Below are positions 56,887 to 64,000 of a stretch of DNA of 64,000 nucleotides, in pieces (the first letter of the stretch is position 1; the number at the start of each line of letters is the position of its first letter). The translations under genes and the position numbers were made by a program. The notes beneath the pieces are model-generated. The model was given only the letters and a program-made list of their open reading frames with translations. It ran no database searches and was not told the origin of the DNA. The DNA is from Magnetovibrio sp. GTDB lineage: Bacteria > Pseudomonadota > Alphaproteobacteria > Rhodospirillales > Magnetovibrionaceae. The stretch covers positions 62,001 to 126,000 of the forward strand of contig JANQJR010000035.1 in NCBI GenBank assembly GCA_028281525.1, given 5' to 3'.

Positions 56887-58254
56887 TTAAGCCCTCTCAA
56901 AGCCGCGCCTAACTTCCCAATCGGTCACGCGGCGGTCTTGTTCGTATTGTTCCCATTTTCCGGCGTGGACATAGTGATCGATCACACCGTCGCCGAAGGC
57001 TTCGCGCAGCAATTTGGATTGATCCAAAGCGTTGACGGCGGCGCGCAAGGTCTGGGGAATTTCGCGCACATCTTTTCCGCCATAGGCATCGCCCACAAAG
57101 GCGGGTTCCAACTCGCGTTTGTTTTCGATTCCATCGATTCCGGCGGCGATCAGTGCTGCCATGGCCAGATAGGGATTTAAGTCCGCACCGCCGACGCGGC
57201 ATTCAATGCGCACGGCCTTGGTGTCGGCGCCGCAAATGCGGTAACCGGCGGTGCGGTTGTCCAGGGACCAGATCGCCTTGGTGGGTGCGAAGGTGCCCGC
57301 CATGAAACGTTTGTATGAGTTGACGTACGGTGCAAGAAAGTAGGTGATCTCACTGGCGTGCGTCAGCAGGCCCGCCAGATAATGGCGCATCAAATCGGAC
57401 ATGCCGTGCTCCGCAGCCGGGTCGAAAAACAACGGCTCACCTTCCAGGCTGCAGAGCGATTGGTGGATGTGCGAAGAGTTGCCCGCATAGTCATAATGCC
57501 ATTTCGCCATGAAACTGATGGACCGTCCCTGGGCCCAGGCGATCTCTTTGCACCCATTCTTCATAATGGCATGACGATCGCCCATGGTCAGGGCATCGGT
57601 GTAGCGCACATTGATTTCCTCTTGTCCGGCGCAGGCTTCGCCCTTGGTGTTTTCCACCGCAATGTCCGCATCGTTCAAGCCATTGCGAATGGCGCGTATG
57701 ACGTCTTCTTCCTTGGTGGTTTGGAAGATATGATAATCCTCATTGTAGGGACTGATGGGGGTCAGGTCCCGGTAGCCTTTGTCAACGGCCTCTTCATAGC
57801 TTTCACGGAAGAGAAAAAATTCAAGCTCCGTCGCCACCATGGCTTTGAGCCCCATGGCGGCCAGGCGCTCCACCTGGCGTTTCAGCACGGCGCGCGGTGA
57901 ATGGGGGACTTCTTGGTGTGTGTGGTGATCCAGCACATCGCACATCACCAACGCCGTCCCATCCAGCCAGGGAATGCGGCGCAAAGTATCCAAGTCGGGC
58001 TTCATGATGTAATCGCCGTAGCCCTTTTCCCAACTCGACGCTTTGTAGCCGTCGACCGTTTCCATTTCCATATCCGTGGCCTGCAGGTAGTTGCAGCTAT
58101 GGGTTTCTTCCCAGCCGCTGTTGACGAAAAACTCGGCATGCAGGCGTTTGCCCATCAGGCGGCCCTGCATATCGACCTGCACGGCAAGAACTGTATCGAT
58201 CTCACCAACGGACACGGCTTGCTTCAATTCATCGAATGTCAATTTACCCGCCAT
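56887..58254 (-). CDS. Glutamine-synthetase-like gamma-glutamyl-amine ligase
   Basis: From ATG 58254 (AAGGTG upstream) the protein has 455 residues. It has a GS fold with metal-binding ATELEFFLF, GQEEINVRYTDALTMGD, HIHQSLCSLEGEP and CRVGGADLNPYLAMAALIAAG. It belongs with PuuA, GlnA3/GlnA4 and gamma-glutamylmethylamide synthetases, not housekeeping GlnA: no Tyr-adenylylation region is apparent and the N-terminus is long. It should ligate glutamate to an amine using ATP. Context (phosphodiesterase, alcohol and aldehyde dehydrogenases, amidase) favours ethanolamine or a similar amino alcohol; putrescine is the alternative. First gene of its operon. Confidence 0.9.
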   Translation of the reverse strand: MAGKLTFDELKQAVSVGEIDTVLAVQVDMQGRLMGKRLHAEFFVNSGWEETHSCNYLQATDMEMETVDGYKASSWEKGYGDYIMKPDLDTLRRIPWLDGTALVMCDVLDHHTHQEVPHSPRAVLKRQVERLAAMGLKAMVATELEFFLFRESYEEAVDKGYRDLTPISPYNEDYHIFQTTKEEDVIRAIRNGLNDADIAVENTKGEACAGQEEINVRYTDALTMGDRHAIMKNGCKEIAWAQGRSISFMAKWHYDYAGNSSHIHQSLCSLEGEPLFFDPAAEHGMSDLMRHYLAGLLTHASEITYFLAPYVNSYKRFMAGTFAPTKAIWSLDNRTAGYRICGADTKAVRIECRVGGADLNPYLAMAALIAAGIDGIENKRELEPAFVGDAYGGKDVREIPQTLRAAVNALDQSKLLREAFGDGVIDHYVHAGKWEQYEQDRRVTDWEVRRGFERA

Positions 58255-58544
58255 CGTGATCACCTTGCTGTTTGCCGGAAAACCTATAGCTGATGTGTCC
58301 TCATTTCGGGACAAAGGTCTAGAGCCGGATCGTCTCAATCTGAATCGCTTTAGCGATGCAGATTAAGACGTGAATCCGTCTCTAATCAAATGTTTAGAGC
58401 GCGATCAGGTTTGGAGTATACAGGCCTTGACGCGGGGCGTCCGCTTTCGATCGACCGTAGCGGTCTAATTTGCAGACATCGAGACCACTGACAGTGTGGT
58501 GACTTCCAGCTGGCGCGCCAGTGTGGACAATCACACTGCTGCGA
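58255..58544. promoter_or_regulatory. Intergenic region between the GS-like operon and the end of the rnf operon
   Basis: The 290 bp hold the promoter of the GS-like operon (near 58260-58320) and the dispersed palindrome at 58331-58370. No ORF with a start signal is visible and no clear terminator for the rnf operon was found. Confidence 0.4.
58331..58370. repeat. Dispersed intergenic palindrome
   Basis: CGTCTcAATCTGaATCGC and GCGATgCAGATTaAGACG form two 18-nt arms with few mismatches around TTTA. The AGAGC...AATCTGAATCGCTTTAGCG pattern is of the REP-like kind seen repeatedly between alphaproteobacterial genes. Confidence 0.75.
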
Positions 58545-58871
58545 TCACGTCGTCGGATGGCCTTGCGTGGCCAAGCGTTTTTTCAGCATCACGAAGTCAT
58601 AAAGGTCGCTCAGCATGAAATGCCGGTTTTCGGGATAGCTCATATGGCGCACGGTTTTGACGTCGCCGGCCAAGTACTTCTGCGCGGTGATGCGAAAGGG
58701 CGTGGGCAGAGTGGCGTTAAAGGTGGACGGTTGCGCCAGCATCCGTGCGGCCTGCTCGAACAGAAACTCGTAGCGGGTGTCGTTGGGCTTGAGATAGGCG
58801 GAGCCGATGTCGTCCCCATAGGCGTCGAACAGGCGGACATAATCATCCAAAGTGGGCGGCGAAAGCGTCAT
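58545..58871 (-). CDS. Unknown small protein coupled to rnfH
   Basis: A 108-residue protein from ATG 58871, one base after the rnfH stop, so translational coupling is likely. It is soluble and mostly charged (LDDYVRLFDAYGDDIGSAYLK, RYEFLFEQAARMLAQP, KTVRHMSYPENRHFMLSDLYDF). I do not recognise the family. Its place as the last rnf-operon gene suggests an accessory role for the Rnf complex, but nothing in the sequence shows which. Confidence 0.7.
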   Translation of the reverse strand: MTLSPPTLDDYVRLFDAYGDDIGSAYLKPNDTRYEFLFEQAARMLAQPSTFNATLPTPFRITAQKYLAGDVKTVRHMSYPENRHFMLSDLYDFVMLKKRLATQGHPTT

Positions 58872-58872
58872 C

Positions 58873-59133
58873 TTATTGATCGCGGCGTTCGACCATATCC
58901 GGATCGGCGGTGATGGGGCGGTAGATTTCCACCCGGTCGCCGTCGTTGAGCTTGGCGTCAAGCTTGCTGATCTTGCCGAAGATGCCGACCTTCTGTTGCT
59001 CCAGATCGATTTCCGGAAATTTATCCAGAATACCGGACTTTTCGATGGCGTCCTGGATCGTGGCGCCGTCCGGCACTTCGATGTTGGTCCAGACTTGTTG
59101 CGCGGCCTTGGCGTAAGCGACACCGACGATCAT
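58873..59133 (-). CDS. rnfH: RnfH family ubiquitin-like protein
   Basis: The 86 residues form the beta-grasp RnfH/UPF0125 type: VGVAYAKAAQQVWTNIEVPDG, then VGIFGKISKLDAKLNDGDRVEIYRPI, ending with DPDMVERR. Function is not firmly known; it is often the last gene of rnf operons in alphaproteobacteria. It lies 21 bp after rnfE. Confidence 0.92.
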   Translation of the reverse strand: MIVGVAYAKAAQQVWTNIEVPDGATIQDAIEKSGILDKFPEIDLEQQKVGIFGKISKLDAKLNDGDRVEIYRPITADPDMVERRDQ

Positions 59134-59154
59134 GACGACAACCTCTCAACCTTT

Positions 59155-59916
59155 TTAAGCGGTGTGACACGCGGGCGCGTCTTCTTGACGGGCCTTGCGG
59201 CCTTCGCGCCACGGCGTCAGCTTTTCATCCAGCACCCGCTTGCCCGCCAGCATGAAGCCCAACACGATGAAGCCTCCCGGCGGCAAGGCGAACAGCAGCA
59301 TGCCGTCGAACCGGGGGATGTTCATCTCGATCAGCTTGAACGCATCGCCCAGCAGGATCGACGCGCCCGCGAACAGCGTGCCCGCGCCCAGGACTTCGCG
59401 AATCGCACCCAAAATCACCAGGGCGACGGTGAAACCCACGCCCATCATCAGGCCGTCGAAGGCTGCCGGCAGGGCGGGTTTTTTGTAGGCGAAGATTTCC
59501 GCGCGGCCCAGAATGGCGCAGTTGGTCACGATCAGCGGAATGAACAGGCCCAGGACTTTGTGCAGTTCGTGCACCCACGCGTTCATCGACATGTCCACCA
59601 GGGTCACCAAGGTGGCGATCACCAAGATGAAGGCGGGGATGCGCACGTCCGCCGGGATCCATTGGCGCAGCAACGCGATGGCGAGGCCGGAGCCGACCAT
59701 CACCGCCGTCGACGCGATGCCCATACCGAGCCCGTTGGTCGCGGTACCGGTCACCGCTAGAAGGGGGCAAAGTGCGAGCAATTGGGAAAACACCACATTG
59801 TTGTCCCAAATGCCGTCCATGGCGATGGCTTTGTAGTTCTCGCGCGGCTTGGGGTCCGCCGGCGTTTTGGGCGCGCTGGATTCGGGGGCATCGGCCACGG
59901 TGGTGTCTTCAGCCAT
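59155..59916 (-). CDS. rnfE: Ion-translocating oxidoreductase complex subunit E
   Basis: A 253-residue membrane protein with about six helices. It has WDNNVVFSQLLALCPLLAVTGTATNGLGMG, HELHKVLGLFIPLIVTNCAILGRAE (paired-cysteine region that binds the intramembrane Fe-S centre with RnfA) and IREVLGAGTLF. The first ~30 residues are a polar Pro/Ala-rich extension beyond the usual start. It overlaps rnfG by 8 bp. Confidence 0.95.
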   Translation of the reverse strand: MAEDTTVADAPESSAPKTPADPKPRENYKAIAMDGIWDNNVVFSQLLALCPLLAVTGTATNGLGMGIASTAVMVGSGLAIALLRQWIPADVRIPAFILVIATLVTLVDMSMNAWVHELHKVLGLFIPLIVTNCAILGRAEIFAYKKPALPAAFDGLMMGVGFTVALVILGAIREVLGAGTLFAGASILLGDAFKLIEMNIPRFDGMLLFALPPGGFIVLGFMLAGKRVLDEKLTPWREGRKARQEDAPACHTA

Positions 59917-60598
59917 CGCTCGGCGTTCCTTTTTCTACGGTTGTTGCCGGTTTCGGTGCGGTGAACAGTTCGGCCTGATGGGTGTGGTAGAAGTCCAGGC
60001 CTTGCTTGACGCCCGCCACCACCGCGCGCGGCGTGATGGTGGCGCCGCTGAACTGGTCGAACACGCCGTCGTCTTTTTTCACGGCCCATTTCTCCGGCAC
60101 CAGATTGGCGAACGACAGACCATTGAAGCCCAAAATCCAATCGTCCTTTTGCACGTCGATCTTGTCGCCCAAGCCCGGCGTTTCTGCATGCGCCAGGACA
60201 CGCACGCCCAGGACTTCGCCTTGGGCGCTTACGCCCATGACCAACTCGATGGGGCCGGAATAGCCGCCCTGTGCGGTGACGGGATAGGCGAAGCCGATGA
60301 TCTCGTTTTCGCGGCGCGCACGGTAAACGGTGATCTCCTTGCCCTGGAGGTTTTGGATCCGGAGCGTGTCCTTGCTCAGCTCGTTGTCGTGCAGCTCCGC
60401 CGGCACCACTTGGGACAAGATCGCGTTCAAATCTTCGGCCAGACGCAACGCGATTTCCGGGCGCGTCTTGGTGTCGCCCACCGCCAGGAGCGCGGCGGCG
60501 ATGGTGGTGAACGCCGTCAGCGTCAAGGCCAGCATAAACGGCGTCTTGTCGAACTTCGCCGAGGTGGGTCCGGAGGGGGCCGGTGCGGCGTCGCTCAT
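59909..60598 (-). CDS. rnfG: Ion-translocating oxidoreductase complex subunit G
   Basis: From ATG 60598, which overlaps the rnfD stop (ATGA), the protein has 229 residues. One N-terminal transmembrane helix (about 20-41) is followed by a periplasmic FMN domain with AETPGLGDKI and the flavinylation motif SGAT at 184-187 (Thr187 carries FMN phosphoester-linked). It passes electrons between flavins in the complex. Longer upstream in-frame starts run antiparallel to rnfD codons and are rejected. Confidence 0.95.
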   Translation of the reverse strand: MSDAAPAPSGPTSAKFDKTPFMLALTLTAFTTIAAALLAVGDTKTRPEIALRLAEDLNAILSQVVPAELHDNELSKDTLRIQNLQGKEITVYRARRENEIIGFAYPVTAQGGYSGPIELVMGVSAQGEVLGVRVLAHAETPGLGDKIDVQKDDWILGFNGLSFANLVPEKWAVKKDDGVFDQFSGATITPRAVVAGVKQGLDFYHTHQAELFTAPKPATTVEKGTPSDG

Positions 60599-61683
60599 TT
60601 TACGGCCTCCTCGGGCACCAGGGGCTCGCCGCGCCGGGTGCGGCCGTAGACACGGGGTTTGATGTAGCGATCGATCAACGGCGTTGCCGCATTCATCAGC
60701 AACACTGCGAAGGCGACGCCTTCGGGATAGCCCGCCCATGTTCGAATGACGTAGACCAAAATACCGCAGCCTGCGCCGAAGACGATTTTGCCCAGCGGCG
60801 AAACCGGGCTGGTCACCAGATCGGTGGCGATGAAGAACGCTCCCAGAAGCGTCGCGCCGGACAACAGATGCACGGTGGCGCTGGGATAAGTGAGCGGGTC
60901 GACCGCGTTCATCACGCCGGCTAGCACCGCGATGGCGGCCAGCATGGACACCGGAATGTGCCAGGTGATGATGCGCGCGCCCAACAGCAACAATCCGCCT
61001 AGGATCAAAAGCAGCCCGGACGTCTCGCCGAGGCTGCCGGGCACGGCGCCGAACACGAAACCGCGCATCTCGAACGTGGATGAGAACGCCGCTGTCCATT
61101 CCGCGCCCCGGCCCACTTCGGTCTTGATGTGGCCCAGAACGGACGCGCTGCTCAGCGCATCGATGGATGGACCCACACCGTAGTCGAAGGTCACGGCCAG
61201 ACTTTCGATGGGGCCGGGCGCGTTTAAGTCCATGAACGGAGTGGGGACGACAAAGGCGGTCATGTGCACCGGGAACGAAATCAGCAGCACCACGCGCGCC
61301 ACCATGGCGGGGTTGAACAGGTTCTGGCCCAGACCGCCGAACACCTGTTTGCCCAGCCAGATGGCGATAAGAGACCCCAGGACGCCGATCCACCACGGTG
61401 CCCATGGCGGCAAAGTCATGGCGAGCAGCCAGCCGGTCAGCAGTGCGCTGCCGTCGTGCAGCGCGGGCCAGACCGGACGGCCCGCCATCTTCAACCATGC
61501 GGTTTCGGCAAGCAGCGCGGAACCCACGGTGACGAAGAACAGATATACGGCCGGCCAGCCGAATTGGTACAGGCCGTAGAGTGTCGCCGGGGTAAGCGCG
61601 AGCATCACCACCAACATGATGTGGCTGACGCTGGGGCTTTGCTTCAAAAAAGGCCCGCCGATGATGGGGGGGGAAGTCGTCAT
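60595..61683 (-). CDS. rnfD: Ion-translocating oxidoreductase complex subunit D
   Basis: A 362-residue protein with about nine transmembrane helices, including GKQVFGGLGQNLFNPAMVAR, typical of RnfD/NqrB. The region where the family has a flavinylation motif ending in Thr reads DALSSASVLG (175-184), so the acceptor would be Ser181. RnfD forms the membrane core with RnfE and RnfA. The start overlaps the rnfC stop (ATGA). Confidence 0.94.
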   Translation of the reverse strand: MTTSPPIIGGPFLKQSPSVSHIMLVVMLALTPATLYGLYQFGWPAVYLFFVTVGSALLAETAWLKMAGRPVWPALHDGSALLTGWLLAMTLPPWAPWWIGVLGSLIAIWLGKQVFGGLGQNLFNPAMVARVVLLISFPVHMTAFVVPTPFMDLNAPGPIESLAVTFDYGVGPSIDALSSASVLGHIKTEVGRGAEWTAAFSSTFEMRGFVFGAVPGSLGETSGLLLILGGLLLLGARIITWHIPVSMLAAIAVLAGVMNAVDPLTYPSATVHLLSGATLLGAFFIATDLVTSPVSPLGKIVFGAGCGILVYVIRTWAGYPEGVAFAVLLMNAATPLIDRYIKPRVYGRTRRGEPLVPEEAVK

Positions 61684-63173
61684 ACCGTGGCCTTTTCTTG
61701 GTGTTGGTTTTTTGCAGCTTTTTCAGCTTTCTTGCGCGCCTGTTCGGCCTTGCGTTTGGCCATGGCTTCGCGCTTGGCGGCGGCGATGCGCTCCATGCGT
61801 TCCGTGCGCAATTCGGCCAGTCTCTTGGTTTCTTTTTGTTTGTGCTCCGCGCGCTGCAAGTAGGTGATGCGGCCCTTGGCGTAGTTGAAGTATTGCACCA
61901 GCGGGATATTGGATGGGCACACGTAGGCGCACGATCCGCAGCCGACGCAATCCATCAGGCCGCTTTGGGTGGCGATTTCCATTTCCTCCTTGCGGATGGC
62001 GGCGGCCATGTCCAGGGGCACCAGGCCGCAGGGGCAGGCATCGACACAGCTTGCGCACCGGATGCAGGACGCCTTGACGCTCTTGGTCGCGGCCTCTAGG
62101 CCGGACAGCGCCAGAACACCGTTGGTGCCCTTGACCACCGGCACCTTCAGATCAGCCAGGGGTTGGCCCATCATCGGCCCGCCCAGCAAAAGGCGTTCGG
62201 GTTCGGTTTTGAGCCCGCCGGCATATTCGAGCAGTTGGGCGACCGGGGTGCCGATGGGCACGCGCAGGTTCGCCGGATTGGTAACAGCTTCGCCGCTGAT
62301 GGTGACCACGCGCGAAATCAGGGGGCGGCCCTTGACCACGGCTTCATAGACGGCGAAGGCGGTGGCGGCGTTATGCACCACCGCGCCGATTTCCGCGGTC
62401 AGGCCGCGTGCTGGAGTTTCCAAGCCCAGCAGAGTCTGCGTCAGGTGTTTTTCAGAACCCATGGGATAGCGGGTCGGGACTTCCACCACCTGGACGCCGT
62501 CCAAATCTTTGACGGCTTGGCGCATGCGGCGGATGGCGTCGGGCTTGTTGGCTTCGATGGCGATGATGGTGCGTTTCACCTCCAACGCGCGGGCCATAAT
62601 GCGCACGCCGGTGGCCACGTCGGCGGGATGTTCGCGCATCAGGCGGTCGTCGCATGTCAGATAAGGTTCGCATTCCGCGCCATTGATGATCAGGGTGTGC
62701 AGGTCATATCGATCCCCTAAGTTCAGCTTCACGGCGGATGGGAACGTTGCACCGCCCATGCCGACGATGCCTGCGTCCTTGACGCGCTGGGCGATGGCCT
62801 GAGGACTGGAGGTAAACGGCTCCATGGGAGCCGGCAGATCGTCCGTCCATGCATCGCGGCCGTCCGTGCGGATGGTGATTGTGCGCCCCGGCAGGCCGGA
62901 CGGGTGCGGCGCGGTATAACGCCCCAGACCGTTGACGGTGCCGGACGTGGGGGCGTGCACGGGGGCGGAAATGGTGCCCTGCGCCACGGCGATGACCTGG
63001 CCTTTTTTCACGGCATCGCCCTTTTTCACGACCGCAACCGCGGGCGCGCCGATGTGCTGCTGCAATGGCACATGCAGCAGTTCGGGCAAGGGCAGATTCG
63101 CGATGGGCTTGTCTTCGCTGAGATGCTTGCGCCCTTTGGGATGTACGCCACCACGGATGCGAAACAGTTTCAT
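61680..63173 (-). CDS. rnfC: Ion-translocating oxidoreductase complex subunit C
   Basis: The 497 residues contain an N-terminal barrel-sandwich part (PLPELLHVPLQQHIGAPAVAVVKKGDAVKKGQ), the NADH/FMN domain (GIVGMGGATFPSAVKL, INGAECEPYLTCDDRLM) and two [4Fe-4S] ferredoxin clusters (CIRCASCVDACPCGL, CVGCGSCAYVCPSNI). A Lys/Ala/Arg-rich helical tail of about 60 residues follows, shorter than the long repeats of enterobacterial RsxC. It exchanges electrons with NADH at the cytoplasmic face. Confidence 0.96.
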   Translation of the reverse strand: MKLFRIRGGVHPKGRKHLSEDKPIANLPLPELLHVPLQQHIGAPAVAVVKKGDAVKKGQVIAVAQGTISAPVHAPTSGTVNGLGRYTAPHPSGLPGRTITIRTDGRDAWTDDLPAPMEPFTSSPQAIAQRVKDAGIVGMGGATFPSAVKLNLGDRYDLHTLIINGAECEPYLTCDDRLMREHPADVATGVRIMARALEVKRTIIAIEANKPDAIRRMRQAVKDLDGVQVVEVPTRYPMGSEKHLTQTLLGLETPARGLTAEIGAVVHNAATAFAVYEAVVKGRPLISRVVTISGEAVTNPANLRVPIGTPVAQLLEYAGGLKTEPERLLLGGPMMGQPLADLKVPVVKGTNGVLALSGLEAATKSVKASCIRCASCVDACPCGLVPLDMAAAIRKEEMEIATQSGLMDCVGCGSCAYVCPSNIPLVQYFNYAKGRITYLQRAEHKQKETKRLAELRTERMERIAAAKREAMAKRKAEQARKKAEKAAKNQHQEKATV

Positions 63174-63188
63174 ATCGTCCTCGTCCCC

Positions 63189-63740
63189 TTAAGACGCCAA
63201 ACGGATTTCATCAAAAGGCTCGGGCGGTTTCGGCCAATACCAGGTTTCCAGGGTCACCGGCACGTCGCGCAGAAGAATGCTTTCCGTCGGGCAGACGTCG
63301 ACGCATTTACCACACCCCGTGCAGGCGTCCTTGATGACCACATGAATTTGACGGTTCGCCCCGACCAGTGCATCGGTGGGGCAGCGCTTGAAGCACTTGG
63401 TGCAGCCAATGCAAAGCTGCTCGTTGATGAACGCCACTTGTGGGGCTTGTTCTTCCATGCCGCTCAGGTCCGCGCTGACGCCCAGCATGTCGGCCAAAGC
63501 CTGGGCCAAGGTCCGCCCGCCCGGCGGGCACATGGTGACCTGGGCCTGGCCGTTCGCGACCGCTTCCGCCGCCGGGCCGCAGCCGGGAAAACCGCATTGG
63601 CCGCATTGGGACCCCGGCAGCATCGCTTCGATTTCCTGGACCAACGCGCCGGCCTCGACTTTCAGGTACTTGGCCGCGAAGCCCAGCATCACGCCGAGGC
63701 CGAGACCGAGAAGGGCAAGGGATACGATTGCGCTGATCAT
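63189..63740 (-). CDS. rnfB: Ion-translocating oxidoreductase complex subunit B (ferredoxin-like)
   Basis: The 183-residue subunit has an N-terminal membrane anchor (about 2-24), the cysteine cluster CGQCGFPGCGPAAEAV and two ferredoxin clusters (CIGCTKCFKRCPTDAL, CTGCGKCVDVCPTESI). It is the entry or exit point for ferredoxin electrons. GAGGGGGCGAG precedes the start. Confidence 0.96.
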   Translation of the reverse strand: MISAIVSLALLGLGLGVMLGFAAKYLKVEAGALVQEIEAMLPGSQCGQCGFPGCGPAAEAVANGQAQVTMCPPGGRTLAQALADMLGVSADLSGMEEQAPQVAFINEQLCIGCTKCFKRCPTDALVGANRQIHVVIKDACTGCGKCVDVCPTESILLRDVPVTLETWYWPKPPEPFDEIRLAS

Positions 63741-63753
63741 CCGTCTCGCCCCC

Positions 63754-64000
63754 TCAACCCAGGCCCGCGAAGCCCATGAAGGCCAATGACAGCAAGCCTG
63801 CCGTGATAAAACCGATGGGCGCGCCGGCGAAAGACCCGGGCACGTCGGCCAGAGCCAGACGTTCGCGCAGGCCCGCGAACAACACCATCACCAACGTGAA
63901 GCCGACGGCGGAGCCGAACCCGTAGAGCAGGCTTTCGAGAAACGTGTGTTCTTCCTGGATGTTCAAAAGCGCCACGCCGAGCACCGCGCAATTTGTGGTG
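63754..64000 (-). CDS. rnfA: Ion-translocating oxidoreductase complex subunit A (C-terminal part)
   Basis: Partial; the gene continues past the right edge. The visible ~81 residues begin with [13 protein letters not shown], the second cysteine-containing motif of RnfA that pairs with RnfE around the membrane Fe-S centre. They contain two further helices ([20 protein letters not shown] and [19 protein letters not shown]). It is the first gene of the operon visible here. Confidence 0.95.
   Translation of the reverse strand, partial: TTNCAVLGVALLNIQEEHTFLESLLYGFGSAVGFTLVMVLFAGLRERLALADVPGSFAGAPIGFITAGLLSLAFMGFAGLG

Noticed and set aside
59909..61498. A 529-codon frame that would extend rnfG upstream through rnfD
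   Set aside because: The first 300 codons are an arginine-rich out-of-frame reading of rnfD. The true rnfG start is the ATGA overlap at 60598.

Overview
The window looks like the chromosome of a free-living, probably aquatic alphaproteobacterium, plausibly of the Rhodospirillales broadly. This is inferred from gene content, the high G+C coding style and typical alphaproteobacterial intergenic palindromes; no 16S gene is present, so the genus is not fixed. Most of the window is dense and operonic.

Positions 1-15000 are mainly core genes: a GlcG/HbpS-like protein followed by tandem decayed copies of its own 3' end, an orphan nuclease-fold protein, greA, carB and carA (separated by an AT-rich unknown ORF and dispersed palindromic repeats), a YqeY protein, dnaG and rpoD (behind a cluster of DnaA-box-like sites), a DUF1761 protein, a cytochrome b561/YceI pair and a CAU tRNA.

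Positions 15400-31300 form a complete urea block. A membrane-anchored UrtA-like binding protein, a hybrid histidine kinase (HAMP-HisKA-HATPase-REC-Hpt) and an OmpR-type regulator resemble TorT/TorS/TorR in architecture but carry a urea-type binding protein. They abut the urea transporter urtABCDE and the urease genes ureD-A-B-C-E-F-G. I read this as a dedicated candidate urea-sensing phosphorelay.

Positions 31500-46700 form a tricarboxylate block: a LysR regulator, a TctDE-type two-component system, a TctC binding protein, a fused TctA-TctB permease, a PrpF-like isomerase, a 2-hydroxyacid dehydrogenase, an AbrB-family membrane protein, TcuA/TcuB and an AcnB-type aconitase. The parts fit uptake of tricarballylate or aconitate, oxidation to cis-aconitate and entry into the TCA cycle. 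acnB sits between a truncated operon gene and a decayed IS6-family transposase, which suggests later arrival.

Positions 47000-58300 hold a class I amidotransferase, a polyamine-type ABC importer, a cytosolic glycerophosphodiesterase, a glycerol-3-phosphate dehydrogenase, an iron alcohol dehydrogenase, an aldehyde dehydrogenase and a glutamine-synthetase-like ligase. Together these can be read as a gamma-glutamylation route for ethanolamine, possibly fed by glycerophosphoethanolamine. That is the most interesting pathway hypothesis here; ordinary polyamine catabolism is the main alternative.

Positions 58500-64000 (minus strand) are an rnf operon (rnfA partial, B, C, D, G, E, rnfH) with an unknown small protein coupled to its end. 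Two genes (glcG-like and yqeY) each have duplicated copies of their own 3' end immediately downstream, a recurring oddity of this window.
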